Virus record (IMG/VR): IMGVR_UViG_3300031963_000499
Coordinates: 1-35,028 of that record
Reading direction: 5' to 3' (one strand)
Source of the DNA: a virus
Length of the DNA stretch: 35,028 bases
Shown here one piece after another: positions 7,152 to 14,652 of this stretch (positions are counted from its first letter, which is position 1; every line of letters starts with the position of its first letter). Below the pieces are notes generated by a model. It was not told the origin of the DNA and ran no database searches. It saw only the letters and a list, made by a program, of their open reading frames with translations. The position numbers and the translations under genes are program-made.

Positions 7152-9289
7152 CAGTTCCTCCGGGCGTCCATCGTGTTGCGGCGGTTCACCGCGTCCTGGA
7201 TCTGCTGGCCGTCCAGGTAAACGTTCACGGACACCTCGGGGTTGCGGCCACCACCGGCCGGGGTGCCCAGCAGCGACGGCTGCTCCGCCGGGTTGCCCTT
7301 CGCAGCAGAGTTCCCGCCCGTGTACCAGCCGCCTGTGGCGCTCAGGGCGCTGCGATCAATCATCTCAGCCAGCCGGGCGTCGCGTGTGGCGATGCGCTCC
7401 TGTACGCCCTGCACGTCGGCGCGGCTGCCCAGTCGCGCCTCCAGCTGGGCCAGGTTGGCCTTCAGGGCCGCAATCTCGGCCTGGTACCGGCTGGCGCCTG
7501 CGGGGTCCAGCGTGCTCAGCTCGGTCAGCTCGGCCAGGCGGGCTTTGCGGGCAGCGATGCGGCTTTGCAAGCCCTGCGCCGAGTTGGCCTGCTCTGACAG
7601 CGCCACGCCGGCACCCAGCACCAGGGCGGGCACTGCCGCCGCCACTACAGCAGGCAAGGCGGCAGCGGCAAGGCCGGGCAGCGTCTTGCCAGCCGGCCCC
7701 GGGGTGCCGCCTGGCGGTGATGGCGTGCCCGGCATTCCCGGCGTGCCCGGCACAGTGGGCGGGCTGCCCCCGGGAAAGCGGCGGGCCAAAGACCCGAGCA
7801 CGACCAGCGCCCCGGTGGCTGCGGTGGCACCAGCAGCAAGCGCATACATGGCGAACTTGGCAAGCTCCATCGCCTGCGCCAGCAACGGGTATTCCTCTCT
7901 CAGCGATGTCGTCGTGTCGGCCAACTTACCCAAGGCCTCGTTCACGCCCTTCAGCGCGTCGCCCTGGGTGAAGAGCTTCATCTCCCCGGACCGCTGCGTC
8001 TGAAAAAAGGGCATCTGCTCCAGCAGCGCCATGTTGCTGTCGTTCGCACCCCGCGCGCCGGCCAGGCGCTGCTGCACGCTGTCCATGTACTGGCCGTTGT
8101 TCATGATCGCGATCAGCGCCATCAGCGCCTGGCGGTCCTGGACGATCTTGCCGATGGCCGAGCCTTGCAGGATGGCCGCCTGCGATTCCAGCGCCGCCTT
8201 GCGCTCGCCATCGGAGCCTGCGGTCTGCGCCGCGCGGCGGGCCGCCACAAAGCGGGGGTCACCCCCCGCAATCTGGCTGGCCAGGTTGGTGAACGCACTC
8301 AAGCTGTCCACACCGCGCGCACGGGCCGCGGCAAGAGAGCCCGCCAGGTCAACGCCCAGCTTCTTGGCGTCGGCGGCCGTGTCCTGGCTGTTGATCTTGC
8401 CCAGCAGATTGACCAGGTTGTTGCCGGCCTCGTCGCGCGTGCCGGCGGTGATCACGCTGGCCTGGGTGGCCGCCAGCAGGCGGTCAATGTCGCGCGGCCC
8501 GCGCATGCCGGACTGGCCTGCGATTGCCAGAATCTGGGGCAGCCACTTGGCCATGTCACGCAGCTCGAAGCCGCCGGCCTGGCCAGCGGCCAGCGCCTTG
8601 TCCAGCAGCAGGGGGATGTCCGCCTCGCTGAAGCCGTTCTGCAGCGCCCGCACCACGATGGAAGCCATCTGCTCGGCGCTGGCGCCGGCACCGGTGGCCG
8701 CGCGCTGGATCATCGGCAGCATCCGCGTGGCAGCACCAACCTCCACCGTGCCGCTGCCGATCATGCTGTTCAGGGCCGCAAGCGCATCGTCGCGGCTGCC
8801 CCCACCGGCCTGCACAGACTGGCGCACCGCGGCGTCCAGCGCGCCCATGCCGGCGCGCCTGGCGTCCACGCTCTGGCCGGCATAGGCCGTGTTGGCTGCG
8901 CTGGCCAGGGCGTACTCATAGCTGCGTGCCGCGCCCAGTGCCGGCGCGGTCGAGGACCGCACTGCGGCCACAGCGCCGGCTACAGCGGCCGCTGCGGTGA
9001 CGGCCCGAATGGTGTTCCCCGCCGCAGACCACGCGGCCTGCAGCCGGCCCGCCAGCTGCGTGGCGCGCTCGGTGTCACGGCCCAGCTTCTCGGCCTGCTT
9101 GGCGGCCTCTTGCGGGCCGCGCATGCCGGCCATCTGCTGGTCGGCCTGGCGGCTGGCCTGGGTCACGCCCTGCACCGTGCGCTCCAGGTTCTTGAAGTCC
9201 TTCTCGATCTCGTCCAGGCTGCGGCGCAGCGGGGCCACCAGCCGGTCTTGCAGGCTGGTGATCAGGGCAACGCGCATGTCCTGGCTCAC
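7151..9289 (-). CDS. Tail tape measure protein (Mu gp42)
   Basis: The longest late protein (712 aa) fills the tape-measure position after the frameshifted chaperone. Residues 1-80 are coiled coil (RSLDEIEKDFKNLERTVQGV). A TP901-type core with ASAANTAYAG and a GGFELRDMAKWLPQI segment follows, then a hydrophobic stretch (KFAMYALAAGATAATGALVVLGSLA). After that comes a Pro/Gly-rich collagen-like linker, and finally two copies of a RIAxRxARLAEx helix. It sets tail length and may enter the host envelope during infection. The start is GTG, with AGGAG about 8 nt upstream, and overlaps the end of the frameshift product (GTGA). Confidence 0.9.
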   Translation of the reverse strand: MSQDMRVALITSLQDRLVAPLRRSLDEIEKDFKNLERTVQGVTQASRQADQQMAGMRGPQEAAKQAEKLGRDTERATQLAGRLQAAWSAAGNTIRAVTAAAAVAGAVAAVRSSTAPALGAARSYEYALASAANTAYAGQSVDARRAGMGALDAAVRQSVQAGGGSRDDALAALNSMIGSGTVEVGAATRMLPMIQRAATGAGASAEQMASIVVRALQNGFSEADIPLLLDKALAAGQAGGFELRDMAKWLPQILAIAGQSGMRGPRDIDRLLAATQASVITAGTRDEAGNNLVNLLGKINSQDTAADAKKLGVDLAGSLAAARARGVDSLSAFTNLASQIAGGDPRFVAARRAAQTAGSDGERKAALESQAAILQGSAIGKIVQDRQALMALIAIMNNGQYMDSVQQRLAGARGANDSNMALLEQMPFFQTQRSGEMKLFTQGDALKGVNEALGKLADTTTSLREEYPLLAQAMELAKFAMYALAAGATAATGALVVLGSLARRFPGGSPPTVPGTPGMPGTPSPPGGTPGPAGKTLPGLAAAALPAVVAAAVPALVLGAGVALSEQANSAQGLQSRIAARKARLAELTELSTLDPAGASRYQAEIAALKANLAQLEARLGSRADVQGVQERIATRDARLAEMIDRSALSATGGWYTGGNSAAKGNPAEQPSLLGTPAGGGRNPEVSVNVYLDGQQIQDAVNRRNTMDARRN

Positions 9290-9797
9290 TTGGCGGCTCC
9301 TGCGCGCCGCGGGCGGCGCTTGATGATGTAACGGGTGGTGGTGCCGGTGGGCGGCGCGTCAGCGCCCCGGCTTGAGGTGCGCGGCGCCAGTTGCTCCAGC
9401 ATCACCAGGCACTCGGCCACGCCCAGTTGCGCGGTCTCGGTCCACGTCAGGCCGGCGCGGCACAGGGCAAGGCGGGCTTGTGTCCATTGGGCGTGGCCGC
9501 GAGCGCGGCCCGCCGCTTTCCCTCAAGCTCAGCCGCCGCCGCCTCCAGCCGGTTGAAGTCACTCGGGTGCATGCCGGTGATCAGCTCCAGCGGCACCGGG
9601 GCCGGCAGCGTGCCCAGCCGGGTGAGCTGGCGCGCCAGGATGGCCGCGCTCAGCGCAATGGCGTTGGTGGTGCCCACCTGGTCCACGGCGTCGATGTTGT
9701 CCTGCACGGTGGGCGCGCGCAGGGTGAAGCTGCGGTGCCACGTGCCCTCCACCTCCACGCCCTGCTCCAGCTCGCCGCTCAAGGTCAGGTCCTTCAT
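9286..9797 (-). CDS. Tail assembly chaperone, -1 frameshift fusion product
   Basis: Reading gp41 to Lys94 and then slipping back one base at GGGAAAG (9522 down to 9516) opens a frame of 76 further codons, ending in TGA just inside the tape-measure start. The extension reads GHAQWTQARLALCRAGLTW and then an amphipathic ETAQLGVAECLVMLEQL segment. Its composition is protein-like, and it fills the otherwise empty 157 bp before the tape measure gene. The layout matches the lambda G/GT system, in which the longer product binds the tape measure and recruits tube subunits. The fusion would be about 170 aa. Confidence 0.8.
9447..9797 (-). CDS. Tail assembly chaperone, Mu gp41 family (unshifted product)
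   Basis: This 116-aa protein follows the tail tube gene by 6 bp and belongs to the Mu gp41 / FluMu gp41 family. Recognised parts are the GELEQGVEVEGTWHRSFTLR beta region (8-27), then VQDNIDAVDQV and a helix ending GMHPSDFNRLEAAAAELEG. It coats the tape measure during tail assembly and is normally absent from the virion. The last 22 residues after the slippery site are read only in the unshifted frame and look less conserved (Pro/Ala-rich). Confidence 0.85.
   Translation of the reverse strand: MKDLTLSGELEQGVEVEGTWHRSFTLRAPTVQDNIDAVDQVGTTNAIALSAAILARQLTRLGTLPAPVPLELITGMHPSDFNRLEAAAAELEGKRRAALAATPNGHKPALPCAAPA
9516..9522 (-). promoter_or_regulatory. Programmed -1 ribosomal frameshift site GGGAAAG
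   Basis: On the coding strand the heptamer is G GGA AAG in the gp41 frame (codons GAG GGA AAG), exactly the X XXY YYZ form and identical to the lambda G/T slippery site. The downstream -1 frame is open to the start of the tape measure gene. Confidence 0.85.
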
Positions 9798-9803
9798 GGC
9801 GGC

Positions 9804-10175
9804 TTACTCGACGATCTTGGTGGCGGCGGTCAACTGGATGTCGATGCGCGCCTCGTTGTCCACGTTGTAGCTCTCGCCCACCTGCGTGGCGAAGCAGTCT
9901 GCATAGCTGGTGCGCCGGCCACCGGCCAGGGGCGTGATGCTGAGCTTGGCACCCTGGATGTTGGCCCAGTCCACAGGCGTGCCCGTGGCAGGCACCAGGG
10001 CCGTCACGCGCAGGTCGTACTGGCCCAGCGTGCGCGCAAAGCCGGTGATGCGGCCGGTGCGGTTCATGGTCCTGGCCGCACGGCGGCCGGTCTGGTCTGT
10101 GACGTCCAGCCCGGTCACCTCGATCTCGCGCCCGTCCACCTCCAGGATGGCGACGCCAACAAATTCAGTGAGCAT
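9804..10175 (-). CDS. Tail tube protein (Mu gp40, M)
   Basis: A 123-aa tube subunit between sheath and chaperone, as in Mu. It has the Mu M pattern: VEVTG-like beta hairpin near residue 18, GRITGFARTLGQYDLRVTAL in the middle, PVDWANIQGAKLSITPL, then GRRTSYADCFATQVGESYNVDNEA near the C-terminus. The subunits stack as rings inside the sheath. AAGGA lies about 9 nt upstream of the ATG. Confidence 0.88.
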   Translation of the reverse strand: MLTEFVGVAILEVDGREIEVTGLDVTDQTGRRAARTMNRTGRITGFARTLGQYDLRVTALVPATGTPVDWANIQGAKLSITPLAGGRRTSYADCFATQVGESYNVDNEARIDIQLTAATKIVE

Positions 10176-10264
10176 GAAAAGGTCCTTCCAGCGGGCTTAC
10201 AAGCCCAGGGGTGAGAGGCCCGCAGTCGCGGGGTGTGGGGGGCGTGGGGATGGGCTGGGGCCGT

Positions 10265-11683
10265 TCACAGCAGCAAGTCGATGCGGCCGGCCAGCACGTG
10301 CAGGCCGTTGACCACGTCCACCGGGATGCGCACGTTCAGACGGTTCGGGTCCACCGTGGCGCGCTCCACCACCAGTGCGGGCTTGTTGGCGTTCACGGCC
10401 TCAACGATCTCCAGCTCTTCCAGCTTCACCAGCACGTCCAGCACCTCGCTGCGCACCCGCGCTGCCGTGCGCTCGCTCAGCTTCTCGCGGGGGAAGCGCA
10501 GCGTCACGCGCTCGCGCACCGCGCGGCGCACATAGTCCAGCGTGCGCACCGTGGTCAGGTCCAGGTAGCTGATGTCCGCCACGCCCAGCGGGTTCAGCGT
10601 GTAGGTGGTGATGGCGCGCACCACACCCACCTGCTCGCCCGGCTGCACCTCCAGCGGGGTGATGCCGTTGGCCAGCGCCGTCTCCTGCTCGGTGCGCGTC
10701 ATGCGGCTGGCAATGGGCGGGGCCTGCACGCTGGTGAGCACCAGGGTGTTCAGGGGCCGGGCGGGGTCTTCCTCCGCCGCGATCAGGGCCGCATAGGCGG
10801 CGGCCACTTCCTCGGCCGGGGTGAAGCTGCCGGGCAGCAGCGCACCGGTCAGGCGCTCGCTGTTCAGGGCCGCGGCCAAGGTGGTGGCGGCCGACAGCGT
10901 GCCGGTCAGGCCGAACACGCCAATGGCGCTGCGCTGCTCCATCGGCCCGCTCACAAAGTTCAGGTGCGTGCGCAGGGCCTGCAACTGGGTGCTGGCCTGG
11001 TACGGCACCACGATGATCTCGTGCCCACCGCTTTGCACCGCGGCCAGGGCGGTGGTGATGTCGGGGTCTGTGGCACCGCTGGCGAAGGCGGTGACCACCG
11101 CCGTCACGCTGGCGGCCGTGGGCGTGGCACTGGCCCGCAGCGAGTTGCCCACGGTGCCCAGGTTGCGCGCCGTCAGCGTCACCACGCCGGCCGCGCTGGC
11201 GGCCGAGAAGGGCAGATCGGGGCGGGCGGCCACCGCGGCCACCACGGCCGTGGCAATGGCGGTGGGCGTGTCACCCAGGGCCACAGGCAACTGCACCAGC
11301 GTGCCGGCCAGGTTCAGGTCCAGCACGCCGGCACCCGTGGCCGTGCCGGTGATGGTGATGGTGGCGGTGGCCGCGGTGCCCGCCGCATCGGCCACCGGGC
11401 ACACGAACAGGCGGGCATAGGGGTTGGTCTGCAGCACGTCCACCACCATGCGGTGGCACTGGCTGCCGCGCCCGAACTGCAGGGCCGCCGTCTCGGCGTC
11501 GAAGATCTGCAGCACCGTGTTCACAGGCGCCGGGCCTGCGGCCATCTTCTGCGCAATGATGAGGATGCGCGCCGCCGCACTGGGCAGCGTGCGCACGGCC
11601 AGGCTGTTGTTGAACTCGAAGTAGCGGCCCGGCTTGCGGATGCTGTTCGGGATCTGATTGAAGCTGATGTTGGGGCTGGTCAT
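10265..11683 (-). CDS. Contractile tail sheath protein (Mu gp39, L)
   Basis: A 472-aa sheath subunit. Features of the family are the ISFNQIPNSIRKPGRYFEFNN start, the LIIAQKMAAG segment, a domain insertion rich in Ala/Gly/Val between about 110 and 240, and the C-terminal block with ITTYTLNPLGVADISYLDL, TVRTLDYVRRAVRERV and LRFPREKLSER. The C-terminal block forms the conserved inner sheath domain that grips the tube. AAGGA is 9 nt before the ATG. It is slightly shorter than Mu L (495 aa). Confidence 0.92.
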   Translation of the reverse strand: MTSPNISFNQIPNSIRKPGRYFEFNNSLAVRTLPSAAARILIIAQKMAAGPAPVNTVLQIFDAETAALQFGRGSQCHRMVVDVLQTNPYARLFVCPVADAAGTAATATITITGTATGAGVLDLNLAGTLVQLPVALGDTPTAIATAVVAAVAARPDLPFSAASAAGVVTLTARNLGTVGNSLRASATPTAASVTAVVTAFASGATDPDITTALAAVQSGGHEIIVVPYQASTQLQALRTHLNFVSGPMEQRSAIGVFGLTGTLSAATTLAAALNSERLTGALLPGSFTPAEEVAAAYAALIAAEEDPARPLNTLVLTSVQAPPIASRMTRTEQETALANGITPLEVQPGEQVGVVRAITTYTLNPLGVADISYLDLTTVRTLDYVRRAVRERVTLRFPREKLSERTAARVRSEVLDVLVKLEELEIVEAVNANKPALVVERATVDPNRLNVRIPVDVVNGLHVLAGRIDLLL

Positions 11684-11745
11684 GGTCGGGCCGTCCTTGG
11701 GTCAGTGGATCCAGGTGATGGGGGGCGATGGGGGGCGGAAGACGC

Positions 11746-11952
11746 TCAGCCCTTGGCGCCGCTCTTCGCGCCGGCCGCCGGCGCTGCGGCAGGCGCCGGC
11801 AAAGGGCGGGGCTGCACCTCCACCAGGTCGCCGTCCGCCAGGCGGCGGATGTAGTAGCCGGTGGGCGCAATCTCCACCGGCTCTTCGCCGATGTAGGTGC
11901 GGGGGTCTTCTTCGCGGGGCACTTGCAGGCCGGTTGCTGCCTTCACCAACAT
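11746..11952 (-). CDS. DUF2635 protein (Mu gp38)
   Basis: A 68-aa protein directly before the sheath gene, the position of Mu gp38. The centre (EEPVEIAPTGYYIRRLADGDLVEV) matches the DUF2635 consensus, in which a short beta protein ends with a tyrosine pair and RRLxDGDL. The C-terminal 18 residues are low complexity (Ala/Pro/Lys). Its function is not established; it is presumed a tail or connector component. A strong AAGGA precedes the start. Confidence 0.8.
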   Translation of the reverse strand: MLVKAATGLQVPREEDPRTYIGEEPVEIAPTGYYIRRLADGDLVEVQPRPLPAPAAAPAAGAKSGAKG

Positions 11953-11973
11953 GGGGGGTCCTTTCGTGCTGTC

Positions 11974-12555
11974 TCAGGGGGCCACCAGGGTGGTGACCTG
12001 GTCGCTGGCGTCAGATTCGTCGTCGCCGGGCTTGAGCAAGTAGCTCAGGCCCACGGTGATGAGGTCGCCGGCCGGGGCCAGGGCGGGGTCGGGGTAGATC
12101 TCGGTCCACGCGGTGGCGAACTGCTGCGCCATCACCGTGATGGCGTCGCGGTTGACCAGGCTCTTGGCCACGCTGCGGATGGCGCCCGGCGCCAGCGGCT
12201 CAATCTGCAGGCCCAGCGTGGCGTTCACCAGGGCGAGCTTGTTGTCTTCCAGCAGCTGGTACACGCCCACGTCCTGGCCGCGGCTGTCGTCGGCCTGGCG
12301 GGCGCGGTCTTGCACCAGGTTGCGCTGGGCCACCAGCACCTCAAAGGTGCCCTGGTAGCGCCAGGTGCGCGGGCCCACGCGGGTGGGCCGGGCGCCGTCA
12401 AACGTCACCCACACGGCCGGCAGCGAACGGATCCAGCCGAACGTCTCATCGTCCAACTGGGCGCCGTAGCTCTCCACCAGCGGGGTGTAGCTGCGGGTCA
12501 CCGCGCGCAGGCGGTTGACCAGGCCCTGCTCTATCAGCGTCACCGGGCTGCTCAC
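11974..12555 (-). CDS. Tail terminator-like protein (Mu gp37)
   Basis: This 193-aa protein occupies the gp37 position between gp36 and gp38. It begins SSPVTLIEQGLVNRLRAVTRSY and contains AVWVTFDGARPTRVGPRTWRYQGTFEVLVAQRN-type segments; the split between alpha and beta parts resembles Mu gp37. Mu gp37 is thought to cap the tail. The start is a GTG overlapping the gp36 stop by GTGA, which I prefer because the reading frame upstream belongs to gp36 in another frame. Confidence 0.82.
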   Translation of the reverse strand: MSSPVTLIEQGLVNRLRAVTRSYTPLVESYGAQLDDETFGWIRSLPAVWVTFDGARPTRVGPRTWRYQGTFEVLVAQRNLVQDRARQADDSRGQDVGVYQLLEDNKLALVNATLGLQIEPLAPGAIRSVAKSLVNRDAITVMAQQFATAWTEIYPDPALAPAGDLITVGLSYLLKPGDDESDASDQVTTLVAP

Positions 12556-13013
12556 AGCATGCCCTCCAGTGCGCCAAAGGTGCGCGCAGGCGTGCGCACG
12601 GCGCTGGCCCCGCCCACGGCGGCCGGGTTGCCGGCGCTGGCCAGCTGCAGGTTGCCCGCGGCAATCTGCACCCGGCCCTCGGCAGCGGCCTGCAGCCAGG
12701 CGGTGGCGTCCTTGAAGCGGGCGCGAATGCCCTCGGTCTCCATCACCTCGGTGCCGGTCATGCGGTAGCGGGCGATGTCGATGCACGCGGTGCGCAGCTC
12801 CACGGGGGTGGTGCTGAGCACCACGCCGGCCCGGCTGGCCAGCGGCAGCGCGTAGCGGCGGCCCAGGTAGCCGTCCATCTCCGCGCTGGCGTCGTCCAGG
12901 GCGCGCTGCAGGGCTGCGGTGTCCGGCGTGCCCACGCCCGCGCGATCGCTCAGCGCCGTGGCCTCACGGGCGCCAAGGCGGTCAATCATCTGCTGGACGG
13001 TGGCGTAGGGCAT
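12552..13013 (-). CDS. DUF1320 head-tail connector protein (Mu gp36)
   Basis: A 153-aa protein with the DUF1320 pattern. The start is MPYATVQQMIDRLG, followed by DTAALQRALDDASAEMDGYLGRRYALPL (helix, then the YLGxRY motif near 47-56) and LRTACIDIARYRM. Members of this all-helical family form connector rings, comparable to HK97 gp6. It lies between gp35 and gp37 homologues. The Shine-Dalgarno sequence is weak. Confidence 0.88.
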   Translation of the reverse strand: MPYATVQQMIDRLGAREATALSDRAGVGTPDTAALQRALDDASAEMDGYLGRRYALPLASRAGVVLSTTPVELRTACIDIARYRMTGTEVMETEGIRARFKDATAWLQAAAEGRVQIAAGNLQLASAGNPAAVGGASAVRTPARTFGALEGML

Positions 13014-13035
13014 CGCGGCTCAGGGCGCTGCAGGG

Positions 13036-13065
13036 GTGGGCTCAGGTGGGCTCAGGTGGGCTCAG
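13036..13065. repeat. Three tandem copies of a 10-bp unit
   Basis: The unit GTGGGCTCAG is repeated three times between the gp35 and gp36 genes and covers the gp35 stop codon. On the coding strand each unit carries a TGA. It looks like a small local expansion of the stop region. Confidence 0.8.
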
Positions 13066-13277
13066 GCCGGCTTCTGCGGCTGTGCAGGCGGCTCTGCAGC
13101 CGGCTGTGCAGCTGGCTTGATGGCGCCCGCCTCCAGCAACTGCTTGGCATCGGCCTCAGACAGCTCCAAGGTGGCGCCGGGCTCGTGCCGCTCGCCGTCG
13201 TACTCAACGGCGTAGACGGCGATGTAGGCCTCCACCGCAACGTCGGCGGTGGAGGTGTTGGTCTTGGTTCTGGCCAT
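13062..13277 (-). CDS. Mu gp35-like small head-completion protein
   Basis: A 71-aa protein just after the capsid gene. The core YDGERHEPGATLELSEADA (26-44) is the typical gp35 segment, followed by KQLLEAGAI. The tail is a Pro/Ala/Gln-rich low-complexity extension (about 54-71). Proteins of this type occur between capsid and DUF1320 genes in Mu-like phages, but their biochemical role is unknown. AGAGG sits 7 nt upstream of the ATG. A longer same-frame reading upstream overlaps the capsid gene and is not used. Confidence 0.78.
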   Translation of the reverse strand: MARTKTNTSTADVAVEAYIAVYAVEYDGERHEPGATLELSEADAKQLLEAGAIKPAAQPAAEPPAQPQKPA

Positions 13278-13303
13278 GAAGTACCTCTGAAGTTGATGGG
13301 CGA

Positions 13304-14260
13304 TCAGGCGATGGCGGTCTGGAACAGGTAGCCGCACTCGGCAGCGGCGATCACTTCCTTGACCGTCTCGCCCACGCGCACCAGCTCGCCGCCACGCAGG
13401 CCCCGCTTGGGCTCGGGGATGCTGCCGGCGATGTAGTTGCCGAACTGCGCAGTCCAGCCCCAGCTCGGCTGGCCGATCTGGGCCGCCGTCTGGCTGCTGT
13501 AGATCAGGGCAGCGCTCTTGCCCCAAGCGCGGTTGTAGGCGGCGGGCTGGCCCCGGCGGGCGGTGTTGACCCACGCCTCGCCGATCAGGATCTCTTCCAG
13601 CTCCAGCGCCTCGGCCGCCATCTGCAGGCTGACCACGCCGCGGTTCTGCGCGGTCTTGTAAACCGCCTGCACCATTGACGGGTGCTGGCGCAGCACCGTC
13701 CACACCTGGCGGCCCAGCACCAGCTTGTTGGGCCGCACCAGCAGCGAGTCCGCCGCCACCAGGATCGCGTTGACGGGGTTGCTGTTCACGAAATCGTCCC
13801 AGCGGCTGGTGCCGGCCAGGGCCACGGTGTTGGTGCCGTAGTTGGCAGCAGCGAACGTCGTGTTCGCCACGCGGATCTCGCGGTCCAGCTGGATCAGCGA
13901 GGTCAGCATCATCACGCTCAGGTCACGCGGGTGGATGGGCCCGCCGGAGGGCGGCTTGTCCATGTTCTCGAAGTTTTCGATCCCGTCGTTCGACACCAGA
14001 TCGTCCAGGCCGAAGTCGACGCACTGGTCGCTCACTTCAGTGCCGCCGAAGTCCACCATGTTGGGCTCGCTCTTGATGCCCACCATCGTGTTGGGCACCG
14101 TGAACCCCTGGGCGGTGCCGTAGCGGGTCCACTTGAACGCCTTGGTGGCCACCGGCACCCGGGGCATGACGCGGTCGGCAATCAGGCGTGACTCGGGGTT
14201 GCGGAACGCAATCGCCACCGCTGACAGGGTGGGATTGATCGGAAAGGATTGAACTGCCAT
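13304..14260 (-). CDS. Major capsid protein (Mu gp34, T-like)
   Basis: A 318-aa capsid subunit at the T position. Recognisable blocks are LIADRVMPRVPV (25-36), KWTRYGTAQGFTVPNT, VDFGLDDLVSNDGIENFEN around 80-100, DLSVMMLTSLIQLDREIRVA, and LVLGRQVWTVLRQHPSM in the second half, all characteristic of BcepMu-type capsid proteins. It assembles into the icosahedral shell with the protease/scaffold upstream. A clear GAGGA lies 9 nt before the ATG. There is no cleavable N-terminal delta-domain of HK97 length. Confidence 0.9.
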   Translation of the reverse strand: MAVQSFPINPTLSAVAIAFRNPESRLIADRVMPRVPVATKAFKWTRYGTAQGFTVPNTMVGIKSEPNMVDFGGTEVSDQCVDFGLDDLVSNDGIENFENMDKPPSGGPIHPRDLSVMMLTSLIQLDREIRVANTTFAAANYGTNTVALAGTSRWDDFVNSNPVNAILVAADSLLVRPNKLVLGRQVWTVLRQHPSMVQAVYKTAQNRGVVSLQMAAEALELEEILIGEAWVNTARRGQPAAYNRAWGKSAALIYSSQTAAQIGQPSWGWTAQFGNYIAGSIPEPKRGLRGGELVRVGETVKEVIAAAECGYLFQTAIA

Positions 14261-14289
14261 GTTGCTGAGTCCTCAGGGTGGGGGGGGGG

Positions 14290-14649
14290 TTAGAACACGT
14301 GCGGGATGATGAGCACCTGCACCAGGTCGCCAGCGGCGACCGCGGCCTCCTGGGAGATGCCGACCACGCGCTGGCCAGCCGTGTTGGCCAGCACTGCACG
14401 CCCGTTGGCGTCTGACGTGAGAGGATCACTTGCGGCAAAGGCGCCGCCCGCCTCCACCAGGTGCATACCTGCGTGGCAGACCTCCACGCGCTCACCGGTC
14501 AGCGGACCCACGTCCCAGCTCACGCCGAAAGACTTGCCAGAGGCCGCAGCGGCTTGCTGCACGGTGCCGGCAGCGGCACCCGGAACCACGATGCGGTAGG
14601 GCGCAATGGCGGCCGCCGCGACGTATTGCTTGTACAGAGGGGATGACAT
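14290..14649 (-). CDS. Head decoration (capsid cement) protein
   Basis: A 119-aa protein between protease and capsid genes. It is beta-rich and Ala/Gly-rich, with a VGISQEAAVAAGDLVQVLI ending that resembles DUF2190 and other small capsid-stabilising proteins encoded at this place. It likely binds the outer capsid surface. AAGGAG lies 9 nt upstream of the ATG. A run of ten G follows its stop codon on the plus strand (14280-14289). Confidence 0.72.
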   Translation of the reverse strand: MSSPLYKQYVAAAAIAPYRIVVPGAAAGTVQQAAAASGKSFGVSWDVGPLTGERVEVCHAGMHLVEAGGAFAASDPLTSDANGRAVLANTAGQRVVGISQEAAVAAGDLVQVLIIPHVF

Positions 14650-14652
14650 GCT

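Noticed and set aside
9359-9562. Alternative +1 frame over the gp41 end as a second chaperone part
   Set aside because: It reads Arg/Pro-rich sequence (PCPVPRRPDVDRDRATG). The -1 frame at GGGAAAG gives a protein-like extension and the proper slippery site.
10211-11854. 547-codon open frame on the plus strand opposite the sheath gene
   Set aside because: His/Gln/Gly/Arg-rich shadow of the sheath gene. No start signal or domain.
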